This document shows positions 12,067 through 22,786 of a stretch of 64,000 bases of DNA, in pieces (within the stretch, counting starts at the first letter, position 1; each line of letters starts with the position of its first letter). The translations under genes were made by a program, and so were the position numbers. The notes under the pieces are model-generated. The model worked only from the letters and a program-made list of their open reading frames with translations. It was not told the DNA's origin and made no database searches. The stretch is from Dillenia suffruticosa (lineage: Eukaryota; Streptophyta; Magnoliopsida; Dilleniales; Dilleniaceae): NCBI GenBank assembly GCA_033439265.1, contig JAVTVX010000031.1, positions 357,501-421,500 of the forward strand. The letters are read 5' to 3'.

Positions 12067-12079
12067 AGCTCTAATACCA
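12067..12079 (-). promoter_or_regulatory. EPRV primer-binding site (initiator-Met tRNA)
   Basis: The minus strand reads TGGTATTAGAGCT, one change from the TGGTATCAGAGC complement of plant tRNA-Met-i that primes minus-strand synthesis in Caulimoviridae. It sits about 580 bases downstream of the copy B TATA box, as expected for a pregenomic RNA leader. The copy C equivalent at 19610-19624 keeps TGGTATCAGAGCTGG. Confidence 0.75.
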
Positions 12080-12700
12080 AAAATGTAAGGATAAAAACAA
12101 TCTAATGTTTTTCTTCAGATTCTATCATAAAATTATTTTGAATTAGAGTATTCATGATCATCATTAAAAATTCGCAATTCATTTTCCAAATAATAGGATA
12201 TGAACAGTAAAAGAATTAAGAAATCAAAATATATATCTTGGTTTTTCAAAATCTCATGTCTACCACGAGTTTCTCGATGCGCCTCTAGTCCAACTGCTAC
12301 CTTCGCTTTCTATTACGACTACTATTCTCCAGTCAAAGGCAAGCGCTAGCCTATTCGACTTCAAAATCAAGAAGGATATCTTGATCTAAACGTTTCTTAG
12401 ACTCTTCATAGTGATCGTATCTATTAAAGAATTTTGAATTTTTCCAATGAACATGAAAGATAGTGACAAATTCATTATTTTATTTATAATAAAAGATTAC
12501 AACAAAAGATACTGTTCCAGTGAGAACAGTTTTCAGGTCACTTTTATCCCAAAAGGGGTTTTACATGAGCTAAAAACTGAGGGTAGAGTGATTTAAGGAC
12601 TAGTTACAGACATTTGAAAACTCGATACTCTCTTTCATTTCCGACTCCCCTATTTATAAAACATAGGAGGCCTTACATCTCCCCTTCTCACTTATTTTTC
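12080..12700 (-). promoter_or_regulatory. EPRV copy B promoter and leader
   Basis: The minus-strand TATA box TTTATAAATAG lies at 12650-12660, followed downstream by about 570 bases of leader to the primer site. The leader contains the segment shared with 5850-6110 (+) and 1-200 (-). It is the most complete promoter-leader-primer unit in the window. Confidence 0.65.
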
Positions 12701-12859
12701 TAATCATATGACTTCAACTACTTTGTTAGGTGAGAGTATTATTAGTTGACATTCAGTTATGGGAAAGACAACATCTTTTGAAAAGCAAAAGATATTTATG
12801 CCTTTACTTTTTCTTTTTTGTTTACTAGTATCGGTGGCTAATATTTTCACGTGGATTCT

Positions 12860-14003
12860 TTATGTATGGTCCCCTTCTCGATCCTTGGCACAATATTGGT
12901 ATCTTACTAACATAGCTAGATGAATCATCTTGCATTGATGTCTTTGAGCATCCTCACTTGACGAGGGTTTGAAGTTAGCGACATTTTCCGCCACTCTTTC
13001 AAACTTAGTGGTATCTTCTCTTCGGTTGATGATAATTGTATTATCTTTATCGTGAGCATAAATCTCAAGATTTTGTCCCGTCATTCGTTTAAACTATTGA
13101 TAAATTACAAACAATCTAAGGGCTCTTTTGACATTTACAAATTCTAACCATTTTTCTTTGAAATCAGGGGAAAGGTATAGCTTTTGTGGCGCTATCTTGA
13201 CTTCAAGTTCTCCTTATTTTGCCTTGATCGCTTGAATACTAACGATGTGAAAAGTTTTGAACTTCTTCCGTTTTATAGCATCTGGAGGAGCTGATCAGAA
13301 TTTTATACAAAAATTTTGATTTTTTGAATAATAAGCTATGAATTTTCTTACGGCTTCCTAAACCATTTTTGGAAGTAGATCTAAATCTGAAATAAAGTTT
13401 TGGGTTAAATACAAAAGATCTATAACTCCATAATTATAACTCCTCTCCACCATGGTAGATCCAACTCCTAGTAGTAAGGTTAACCTTGGATACTTTCCTT
13501 CACCAATGACATAGACGTTGGGAATGCCACCATTATTTATGTTGTAAAGTTATCTATTATCACTGTATACTCTTTCCCGAATTTTTTCCCATCAAAGGGT
13601 TTTTCAGCAAGAATCGTTTTGGATTTCTTTGCAAAACCGTCATCTTCAATGATCCTGACCATGGTTGGAATTATTACTCTTAGTTTTCTCAGGCTTTCTA
13701 CCATAGAATTGGTTGATCCTTCTTCGTTGGTTTGAGGCCTAAGTGATAGTTCCTTTTTCTAAAGATCAATTGGTGTGATTGGCTTTGCTGCAAGAAAAGG
13801 TCTGTTAACATTTTTCAGGGCATGTGATTCCCCTTTGTCATCTTGTGATCAATTTACAGAGGATTTTTTGTTTTTGGATTTTTTATACTTATTTTGATTG
13901 TTTAAATGATCATTAGCCTTGTTAGGGCATATTTCCTTAGATATTTCTGAGGATTGTTGTTGTTGAGTTTGACTATGCTTAGAGGGACTTGCGTCCATAC
14001 TTT
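12860..14003 (-). pseudogene. EPRV copy B last-ORF region, interrupted by a solo LTR
   Basis: The minus strand is colinear with 600-1760 of copy A. One frame of 74 codons survives (12860-13084). The region continues beyond the solo LTR as 14451-14560. Position between RNase H and promoter suggests the transactivator/inclusion-body ORF, but no motif proves it. Confidence 0.4.
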
Positions 14004-14008
14004 CCAAA

Positions 14009-14450
14009 TGTTGGATTTATATGCACATACACATGCGGAAGCGTGCAAAATTTTTGGAATCATAAAAGGTTAGGGTTTTCGGGCATACCTCAAAGAGTAG
14101 ATTGCAAAATTCGGGGAACCACGAACCTCGATCAATCGACCTCGCCGTCGGGATGATAACCACGAAAGTCGAGCTATCACCGCAGTACCACGACACCGCA
14201 ATCGAAATCCGGTGACACAAATCCTCTTCGCAGAATTTTTTCTCCCCCTCTCTCAATTGTCTCCTCACAATTGTGCTAAAAATGGTTATGGTATGCTTCC
14301 TAGGGTTTTGCCCTAGTTTCCATATGCCTCCGACACCACAAATGGTAGGGAATTCAAATCCTATCAGTTACCATTTGTGCATATGGAAAGTGGCATAATT
14401 TCCTTTTTTCAAATATGGAAAGATGCCCCACGTGGGCATTCATTCCTTCA
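14009..14450 (-). mobile_element. Solo LTR inside EPRV copy B
   Basis: The 442-bp insert begins TG (TGTTGGATTTATATGCAC) and ends CA (CATTCATTCCTTCA), and is flanked by the 5-bp duplication CCAAA at 14004-14008 and 14451-14455. The same viral position is uninterrupted at 1679-1700 and 18945-18965. Terminal TG...CA, 5-bp duplication and absence of internal genes define a solo LTR left by recombination between two LTRs. It is richer in GC than the viral DNA. The strand is uncertain. Confidence 0.85.
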
Positions 14451-14699
14451 CCAAAGATTCGGATTTCTCCTCTTCTTGAATATATTTGCCATAATCTATA
14501 AATAGGAAATGACATTGATATGCTACTACTTTTATAGCTTTTTCCATTCGATATTTTTCTCTGTTAGGTGCCTAATCAGAGTATTGACTTCTTCTTGCTC
14601 CTGAGAAATTTCCAGGGCTTGAGTTACCATTTTTAGTTTATCTAAAGAATCCTTAGATTGCTCCACTATTGTTTCGGCCATATTCCCTACTTAAAAAAT

Positions 14700-15600
14700 C
14701 TGCAAGAGTATTAACAATGCCTTTAACAGAACACATTTCAAAATCAAAATTGAAAAAATAAGTTTGTCATCTTATTATTCTTTAAGGTAATTTAGGCAAT
14801 TCGTTAAAAATAAACGTCATAACTTGTGTATTATCAGTGAAGATTTTTAGAAAAATTTTTATAATAAATAAGTAAAATTTTTCTTAAATTCTTTTGACTA
14901 CTAAAAACTCATTCTCGTTCACTAAATAGTTTATTTCAGCTCTCTTGAATGTTTCTTTTGAATATCGACATAATTTTCTTTCTGTAGTTACTAGAGTTAT
15001 GCCCCAATATTGTTCTGATGCATCTGCAAAAATACACAAATCGTCTTGCTTTGTGGGCAAGTTTAGTTAGATAATTTTTCGCATTACTTTTTCATTGATT
15101 GAACAACAAAGGTTAATTTATAAGTCCATCTAAAATTTGTTTCTCCTTTAATTACCTGTTGTAAGGGTTGTCTAAACTTGCTTAGATTTCTTAAGTAAAG
15201 TTCCCCATTATTTAATACTCTTAAGAACTTTTGAATTTGTTTTTTATCTTCTAACTTATCTGGACAGACTCCTATTTTTTCACAAATATGAGGTTGGAGT
15301 TCTATTCCTGTTTGATCTATGATTGTTCCCATAAATTCAACTCCGGATTTGTTTATCTTAACTTTTTTCTTACTTAGGATAACTCCATAATTAAAAGCAA
15401 TATTTACAAACTTATATAAATGTTTTTTGTGTTCTTTTTCTTCTTTCGAAAATATCAAAATATTATCTATGTAAATTATACAGAAATCTTTGATATTCCT
15501 GAATACATTATCCATCATTCTTTGAAATATTTGGAGGCATTTTTATGTCTGAATAGCATTACATTCTACTCATAATGTTCTTGTGGTGTACTAAATGCTG
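14700..15600 (-). pseudogene. EPRV copy B RT and RNase H fragment
   Basis: The frame at 15084-15518 (144 codons) covers the RT palm and connection. Its catalytic box reads YIDNILIF: the second aspartate, which binds the metal ion, is replaced by Asn. RNase H sequence follows to 14700 in broken frames. The 5' end of RT is cut at about 15600, where the viral DNA meets unrelated sequence. Confidence 0.75.
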
Positions 15601-16978
15601 TTGATTTTGCCCAAGATCAATCGACAGTAGAAATATGAAACCTTATCAAACCCAAAACAAATGAGAGAGAGAGGGTTTATACTATTCCCACGCACAGGGG
15701 TGACACCGATGAGATGCAATTGACAGTGACGAAAAAGCGTAGGGTTTGTGGGAAGTTAGGATTTGAGGGGAGAGTGAGTTAGGGTTGAGGAGCTAGAGAG
15801 AGAAAGGATTGTATTGAGTGTCCTATTGAGCAACGAAGAAGACCACAGTGAAAAAAATGAAAATGGAGTGGCTGCAAAGAAACCCTAGCACACAAGAGAG
15901 AGAGAGAGAGGGAAAGAGTTAAAAAAAAGCGTTCCCATTCACGAATAACCCTAGTGACGAAAATCTAAATTTGTCGCTAAATTTAGTGACGGATTTAGAT
16001 TTTCGTCTCTAATTTAGTGACAAATTTGTTTTTTAATCACTAAGTTAGTGATCAAACTCACGATAAAATCAATTTTTATCCACTCCAATTAATTTAACAA
16101 CGAAAAAGTAGTTTCTGAAAATTTATGACAAAATTAGAAACAAAAAAATATTCGTCGGGTGGTTCGTTGATAAAAGGAATTTGATTTTCATATTTACATA
16201 ATTACTAGATTATTTAAAAGAATTTGTAACTTCTCTAAAAGTTATGATTTATAATATTTAGAACAAATATGAATTCTTTTGCCTAATCTTTAAAAGAATT
16301 GTTCGATACCTAATGCACTCTTGTACTTAGAATAAAGCTATGATTAGTTGAATCATTTATTGTTGAAAATGGTTAATTTGGTGAAAATTATAATATTTAT
16401 TATGTATTTAACCTGATTCCATTACTCAGAAAGGGTCAGGGTCAAAAAGAAAGATACAGTGGAAAATGTTTCATAAAAGAGAGTATAAGGAATTTAGCTA
16501 CAAGTTCTCAAATGCCACAGCAAATTAGTGACAAATTTAGTCACAATAATATCTTTTTTGTTAATTAGCAATGAATTTAGTCAAATTCACAGAATTCGTT
16601 GCTAAACTTTGTTACGAAAATATTTTAGTAGTTAATTAGTGATGAATTGTGCTATGAATCCAGTACTCATCACTAAATTTTGTGATAAGATAGAGATTTG
16701 TCGTTAAATTTAGCAACAAAAATTGGATTCGTGACAAAATTTAGCAACAAAATTGCTATGTCACTAATTAATCACGATCTTAGTCACGAAAATATTTTCG
16801 TTACTAATTAGCGATAAATTTAATTACGAATACACAATTTGTTGTTAATTTTGCTATGAATATGGCATTGCTAATTTCGTTGCAAAATAACAACGGAATC
16901 CATTTTTATCCCTAAATTTATTACAAAATAGCAATGAATTTATTTCATCGCTAAAATCGTAATTTTTTTTTTTGCAGT
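15600..16978. mobile_element. CACTA-type transposon remnant
   Basis: The right end at 16978 reads, on the minus strand, CACTGCAAAAAAAAAAAA, a CACTA-superfamily terminus. The inner flanks (15945-16160 and 16510-16978) are packed with short variants of TTTAGTGACGAAA / TTGTCGCTAAATTT in both orientations, the dense subterminal repeats bound by CACTA transposases. 15600-15940 is a GA-rich, genic-looking stretch of unknown origin. I could not find a matching left terminus, so the element is probably truncated, and no transposase is encoded. Confidence 0.6.
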
Positions 16979-18829
16979 GAAAACTGCAATTCTCACTAGC
17001 CAAACACTTGAAGTTCAGAAGCGCCGGGGGAGGAGGGTGTCGGACATGATTTCCAGGCATAAATTCAGTTACCATGCAATGAATCACGAAGCTGGCAAAA
17101 CGACATTAGCATATGTCTATTCTATTCTTTTGAATACAAGCAATGGTTTCAATGGCAAATTCATGAAAAGAACTCTCAATTTATGACCGTCATACACCGA
17201 ACTGTACAAAAGAAAAGGGCAATGCTGCTGACTTACATACGGTTGACAAGAGCAATCCATATTTTCCTCTATGAAAAAGGTCCTCTTGCAAATGCAAGAA
17301 ACTGATTATGTCACACACGCCACGAATGACCTCTGCAGATCCCTGACCTCCATGGCCCTTCTTGGGTGGTTGAACTTGACCAGTGCAATCATGTGAACCA
17401 GGAAAAAAAAAAGCAGTCGCTCGTGCAAATATTTGATGGCTCGCAAATTTCCCACTAGTGTCTTCAGATAATCCAAGCGTCTTTGAAACAACAGCTGGAA
17501 ACCTAAATAACCATGGATTGGCTGAATTTTTTGTCCCCATGTATCCGATTGTTCCACCACTTGTAAGATTCGTATGCCAAATGCAAAATTACTCTAACAG
17601 TGGATATGGTGTACTCATCGGCCAGTCTTAGATTGATAAGTGCTGCAAGTTCCAGACCTGCATGGTGCATTTAACAACATTAGCAAAGTTATAATTCCTT
17701 CTCCTGAACCAAACAAAAAAAAACAAAAATTGCCTTTTTTAACTGACATACCTTGCTGGACAAACGACTTTTTCTTGAAGATATCAAACGGCATTGAAGA
17801 GCACTTCTATTTTAACTTTGTTTTCTCTTTTTCTTCATGGGGCGATAACTTATCCTCCTATACTTCTTTCTTCCTACGCAAGAAATAATACTGCATCTGC
17901 ATCTGCATCTGCATCTGCTCATTATCAACAGCCCACATATTAACCTAATGAACTTGAAAATGCACCTCTTCTCGAATCCATGCACCGGAGATAATTTGAA
18001 TAAGGTTCACATTTTTGGAGGCTTCTAAATGCTTCACAACAGTAGTGAAAATTATGGGAACTTACCGAAGGTGGTTCTCCCAATGGTAGTCTTCACAATT
18101 GCTACAGGAATTTTACTCAATTTCGGAAATTTCAAAATTGTTAAATGGGTCCTACAGAACTATATGCTGGAATTTTGATAACTCCAGCATCTGTCATAGC
18201 GCTTCTCAAATTAGCTGCAAGGCCCCATTTTTATGCTGCTTGAAAAATGTTGGATAGCACCACGTATCATCAACAATGCCATGGTTGCAACTACAGTACT
18301 TGTTTCCCCAAAAATCGACATAAAAACAAATGACATACATATTCACAAAAATTCACACAATTCCAAAATTATATGCATTAATAAAGTCTTAATCATACGT
18401 AGAAAAATTCTAATGGCTCAATCACGAGTAACTCTGATATCACTTATTAAGAAAAGTAACTTAGTACAAAAGCATATCAAACAACATATTAAATTACCAA
18501 AATTGAAAATTAATCACCGCAATTAAAAATTTAGATAAGATAGAAAGGTATCTTATTCCAAAGCCAAAACTAAACTGAAATCGTGGTCTAAACCGAGTGC
18601 TCAGTCCTACTCGGTGTGGCCTTTTGGGAAAACTAAAGAGGGTGATGTATTGACTTGGAGACAATAATCTTTTATAGTTGCAAGGATGACTTTGACCTTT
18701 TAAATTCATAAAAAAAAAATTATCTATTGAGCTTATTTCAGTTATTTTATAGAATTCTCATAAATCAAGTAACTTTTTAGCTGTTCTTAAATCACAATTT
18801 GACATTCTCTATTTACCCATATTCATTGA
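16979..18829. other. Unrecognised sequence with possible gene fragments
   Basis: The minus strand at 17190-17560 has two overlapping open frames of 116 and 84 codons, and 17560-17650 could encode GLELAALINLRLADEY before them. I do not recognise any of these and the frames shift without clear splice sites, so a decayed exon cluster is possible but unproven. A (CATCTG)n run lies near 17890-17920. Near 18427-18445 the minus strand has TGATATCAGAGTTACTC, a weak match to a tRNA-Met primer site, without recognisable LTRs. Confidence 0.3.
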
Positions 18830-19423
18830 TATTCACACATTTATTTATTTTCATATTATCATTGGTCTTGTTAGGGTATATTTCATCGATATTTCCAAGG
18901 ATTGTTATTGTTGAGCTTGTCTATGTTTAGAGGGACTTGCGTCCATACTTTCCAAGATTCGGATTTCTCCTCTTCTGGATATACTTGCCATAATCCATAA
19001 ATAGGAAATGACATTGATCTGCTACTATTTTTATAGCTTTTTCCATCCTGATATTTTTCTCTGTTAGCTACCTAATCAGAGTATTGACTTCTTTTTACTC
19101 CCGAGAAATTTCCTCAAGGGATTGACTTACCATTTCCAATCTATCTGGAAAATCCTTAGATTGCTTTGCTATTGTTTCGATCATATTCTCTGTTTAAAAA
19201 ATCTGCAAGAGAATTATCAATGCTTTGAATAGAATATATTTCAAAATCAAAATGTGTAAAATAAGTTTATCATCTTGTTAATCTTTTATATTGAGGTAAT
19301 TTAGACAATTCGTTAAAAATAAACGTCTTGACTTGTGTATTATCAGTAAAAATCTTTATATATCTATCTATAATAAATAAGCAAATTTTTCTAATGATCT
19401 TTTGACTGTCAAAAACTCCTTCT
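18830..19423 (-). pseudogene. EPRV copy C: last-ORF and RNase H fragment
   Basis: The minus strand matches 1600-2080 of copy A and the corresponding part of copy B without the solo LTR. It ends at about 19423 inside RNase H, where it joins plus-strand leader sequence head to head. Confidence 0.65.
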
Positions 19424-19803
19424 GAGAAGCTCGTGGTAGGCCTGGAGATTTTGAAAAATCAAGAGATATATTTTGATTTCTTAATTCTTTTACTGTTCAC
19501 ATCCTATGATCTGAAAAATGAATTGCGATATTATGAATACTCTAATTCAGAATAATTTTATGATAGAATATGAAGAAAAACAACTAAATTGTTTTTATCT
19601 TCACATTTTTGGTATCAGAGCTGGTTACTCTCGCAATGTTCCGATTATTACAAGATTGTAAATTAAGACTCCAACACCTCCAAGAAAAAGAAAACTATCT
19701 GAAAAAACAATTGGATAGAAATTATAATATCCGAATCCATAGGATATTTTTGATAAGCCTTCATCATATAAGAAAACGCATAAACGAAATAAATCAGACT
19801 TGA
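19424..19803 (+). pseudogene. EPRV copy C: leader, primer site and first ORF start (inverted)
   Basis: The plus strand runs through the leader (GAGAAGCTCGTGGTAGGCC at 19424) to an exact tRNA-Met primer site TGGTATCAGAGCTGG at 19610-19624 and into the N-terminal ORF (the plus counterpart of 11870-12060 of copy B). It stops at about 19803, directly against the leftover 3' end of a duplicated response-regulator gene. Confidence 0.7.
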
Positions 19804-19805
19804 CG

Positions 19806-20055
19806 GCCAAAATCTACCATAAGGCTGCATTCCTTCTCGTATTTGATGTCTTTATACTTGCTTCTGGAAGCTCTGCTTGTGTTTCTTGCTGGGAGTTACC
19901 TGTCTGGTGGGCGTCATGGAGTGTGATGGTGTTTCTGGGAATGGAATAAGAATACTTGTTTTTACATGAATAAAAGTTACTCCTCTGGAGTACTCAATAC
20001 TCTCTCTCATATAAATGTTAGCCATATCTTTCATAACAGAATATTTTCAGTGTCA
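19806..20055 (+). pseudogene. 3' remnant of a tandem duplicate of the response-regulator gene
   Basis: This stretch aligns with 20935-21205, the last codons and 3' UTR of the gene downstream: GGCTGCATTC, TTGATGTCTTTATACTTGCT and TAGCCATATCTTTCAT recur in the same order with scattered changes. The upstream copy keeps the final bases before the stop and the 3' UTR; the rest of its coding region has been removed at the EPRV junction (about 19803). It therefore marks an older tandem gene pair. Confidence 0.75.
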
Positions 20056-20334
20056 ATATCAGGAAGTTATAACAGGTGGAAAAATGGTGACTCTCAGCAA
20101 GTAAGTCACTCATTTTGTGTTTTTTTGATTATTATTTAACCCTGTCTTAACATACTTGCTTTCCAAATTTTAGAAACAGGTTTTAATGAGAAAAAAGTGG
20201 CTCATATTGCAACAGGTGCACCTGTGTTTTTAGCAGTCTTTTCATTTAAATTTCTTGTGCTGATAAATATGTTTTTTTCTTCTTTTTTTTTTTTTTTCTT
20301 TCTTTCTTTTTTATTAATATAGCATTACCCAACA

Positions 20335-20948
20335 ATGGACTATTCTGCTGGAAACAAGAGTGGGAAGGGAGAGCATTCGAAGTGGGGGGATTCAGGAAAG
20401 AAGTTGACTGCATTTGTGATTGATGATCCATTTTGTCAAAAGGTGGAATGGGCATTCCTGGAGTCTCTTGGTGTTCAAGTCCATTGTGTTGATACAGCAA
20501 ATGATGCTTTCAAACTTATTGCTGATGGAAGAAGTTTTGATCTTATCTTCCTATGTTGGGTCCTTCCTGAGATTAATGGCTTTATAGTAAGAATACCAAA
20601 AAACTTTATTTGGCTTGAAAATCGAGTCTCTTATTCAAGCTGGCCTAGGCCTTGCTTGGGGGCCAGCTTGGGACTCTAATTGTTTATGTGCAATGCCCTT
20701 GCATCACTCATTGGCGATTTAGATTTGTTATCTTGTTTTTGTAATCTTAACAGACAACAAGGATACTTCATCAAATGGGTGTCCAAAGAAAAATCTTGGG
20801 TCTCTGTGTACTGACAATCGAACAGGGAAGGGAGCCATTTCTGGAAGCTGGAGCTGATGAGTACCATGAGAAGCCGCTGACTGCAGCCAAGGTGGTCCCT
20901 TTCCTGAGACAAATTGATCCTAATTACAAGCTGCAAAATCTATTATAA
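20335..20948 (+). CDS. Response-regulator-like protein lacking the phospho-Asp (type-C ARR-like)
   Basis: Two coding exons, 20335-20586 and 20754-20948, joined across a GTAAGA...CAG intron in phase 0, give a 148-residue protein that is a single receiver domain. A 5' UTR intron probably spans 20101-20322 (GTAAGT...TAG). The acidic pair (VIDD, residues 28-31), the conserved Thr (T105) and Lys (K124 in EKPLT) of receivers are present, and segments such as SFDLIF and EAGADEYHEKPLT resemble Arabidopsis ARR22/ARR24. The phospho-accepting Asp after FDLIF is replaced: the stretch reads FDLIFLCWVLP, with Cys at residue 74. It may act as a pseudo-receiver or be decaying; only expression data would tell. 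Confidence 0.8.
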
Positions 20949-21209
20949 GGCTGCATTCTTCTTGTATTTGATGTCTTTATACTTGCTTCTGGAAGCTCTG
21001 CTTGTGTTTCTAGTTGAAAGTCATCTGTCTGGTCAGTGTCATGGCGTCTGATGGTGTTTCTAGGAATGGAATAGGATTACTTGTTTTTGTATGAATAAAT
21101 TTTACTCCTCTGGTGTTTGGAGTACTCAATACCTCTCTCTCTCTATGGTTCCAGCGCATATAAATGTTAGCCATATCTTTCATGACGGAATATTTCCAGT
21201 GTCCTAACA

Positions 21210-21960
21210 GGATGAAAAACAGGGGACTCTCCGTATCTTTGAATATTGTTTTGTTGAAGTTATGCTTAATATATTAGAATATTTCGTAAATACCAACAAA
21301 GTAACCTTAAAAATTGCTAAATATCTCAAAAATAATAGTGAAGGGACAATATATTGAAAATGACAATGGTGTTGATATCCTTTTTCTGCTCTATTTGGAA
21401 GCTATTAAACGAGAAAAAAGGGTACTTCTCCTGTCCTATTATAATCAAGATCGGAGGTGATTGTCATAAATAACTATATATTTTATTGGAAACTTTTTTT
21501 TTAATGCATTATGCAATAATTAATTGATGAAAACTGGTTAATGTAATCCGGAATTTTACGTTGATTTAGAGTATTGACAAAATTTTTATCGTAAATTAGA
21601 GCTATCTAATTCAAAGCTCAAATGACTTCCGAGATGAGTGATACATTGTTGGCTTTCTTAGGTGAAATTGCTTCATATCAATTGTGCTATAAGTTTCCAT
21701 TTAGATGTAGAACCAATACGTAAACTTATTTTAAAGTTTAATCTCCTGCTGATATTAAAAAAAAAAAAAATCCTTTTAGTGTAGTATTTTGTATACTACT
21801 ACCATTTAAGGGTTGTTTGGTTTTTCTTCTGATAAATACTTAAAAGAGGTTTGTACTCTCTAATATTTACTATTGAAATCAAAAAATTTATACATAAAAT
21901 ATATATTATTTTATATGAAATTAAGATTTTGTAATGCAATACTTTATAAAATTATTATTT
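21210..21960. other. AT-rich intergenic sequence
   Basis: No gene, element end or clear repeat seen between the response-regulator 3' UTR and the LINE fragment. Confidence 0.4.
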
Positions 21961-22350
21961 TTTATAATTTCAGGCAGGGCAAGGGCCTAAAAATCATTAC
22001 CATTGGTCAATCTAAGGGATCCTTCACTGCCAATTTGGGAACTGTAGACCAAAATGTTGTAGAGTTATGTGCTGTTTATGAAGGTCTGCATATTTTGATA
22101 GACTATCGATATTCCCCGTTGATTATAGAGTTGGATTCTTCCTTGGTGGTGTGGCATTGATGGCTAACAGTCTGGCTTCCCATCCCCGGTCTCTTTTGCT
22201 GAGGGAGTGTGGATTGCTATTTGAAAGTTATTAGTTCATGATGTTCAGCATGTGCCTTAAGAGGGGAACCATATCGTTGATGCTATTGCTAAACTGGGTC
22301 ATAGACTCCCTGCAGGGTTCAAAGGCTCCATTTACCCGCTAGTGAGGTGT
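21960..22350 (+). pseudogene. LINE-type RNase H domain fragment
   Basis: The plus strand encodes VVELCAVYEGLHILIDYR...LIIELDSSLVV, the RVT_3 RNase H fold common at the C terminus of plant LINE polyproteins and of related host proteins. After a stop and frame change, 22230-22320 continues with QHVP, then EGNHIVDAIAKLGH, matching the HVPREGNxxADxLAK motif. No endonuclease or reverse transcriptase part is nearby, so it is a 3' fragment of a non-LTR element, or possibly a piece of a domesticated gene. Confidence 0.65.
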
Positions 22351-22786
22351 ATCGTCTCCAAAGAGGGATGCGAGAGATATAACCTCATTTTCAGGGCAAG
22401 CTGTGTTATTCTCTCCATGTTACCAAAAAACAAAAATATATCTTATTTCCTAAAATGGTGGGAGTATGTAACAACTAGCTGGAATCTGCCAGTCGCCCTT
22501 CAACCACCATTGACAGTCGATGGTAATTAATATGGAGATAAAGGAGAATTTCCTTGTTCCACCAAATATTTTGCAAATTGTTAACTTATGCTTCATTGCT
22601 ATATAATGGATATCAAATTGTAAGACTTGCTAATCGTAGATATTTCACAAAGAATGCTACATAGATAATCCAACCATTATGTTGCAACCCTGAAAATTTC
22701 GTAAATCCATGTACAGGCTACAAACTAGCTATGGTCTTCTTCAATTTTCACCATACAAAAATACATATACAGTCTATCACTAAAAC
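22351..22786. other. Intergenic, probable GDSL 3' UTR
   Basis: This lies between the LINE fragment and the stop codon of the minus-strand GDSL gene. It probably includes that gene's 3' UTR. Nothing else recognised. Confidence 0.4.

Larger units (their letters stand above)
7427..15600 (-). mobile_element. EPRV copy B: circularly permuted near-unit viral genome
   Basis: Reading the minus strand from 15600 down to 7427 gives RT, RNase H, last ORF, promoter, leader, tRNA-Met primer site, N-terminal ORF with coiled coil, coat protein, movement protein, protease. That is one turn of a circular genome opened inside the polymerase gene between protease and RT. Removing the 442-bp solo LTR leaves about 7.7 kb, close to the 7-8 kb genomes of Caulimoviridae. 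The gene order (coat before movement protein) points to a cavemovirus/solendovirus-like ancestor. Every ORF is broken. Confidence 0.75.

Noticed and set aside
17190-17560. Overlapping minus-strand open frames as a real gene
   Set aside because: I recognise neither product, and no consistent splice model links them; reported only as unresolved sequence.
18427-18445. Primer-site-like TGATATCAGAGTT on the minus strand
   Set aside because: Weak match and no flanking LTR pair found.
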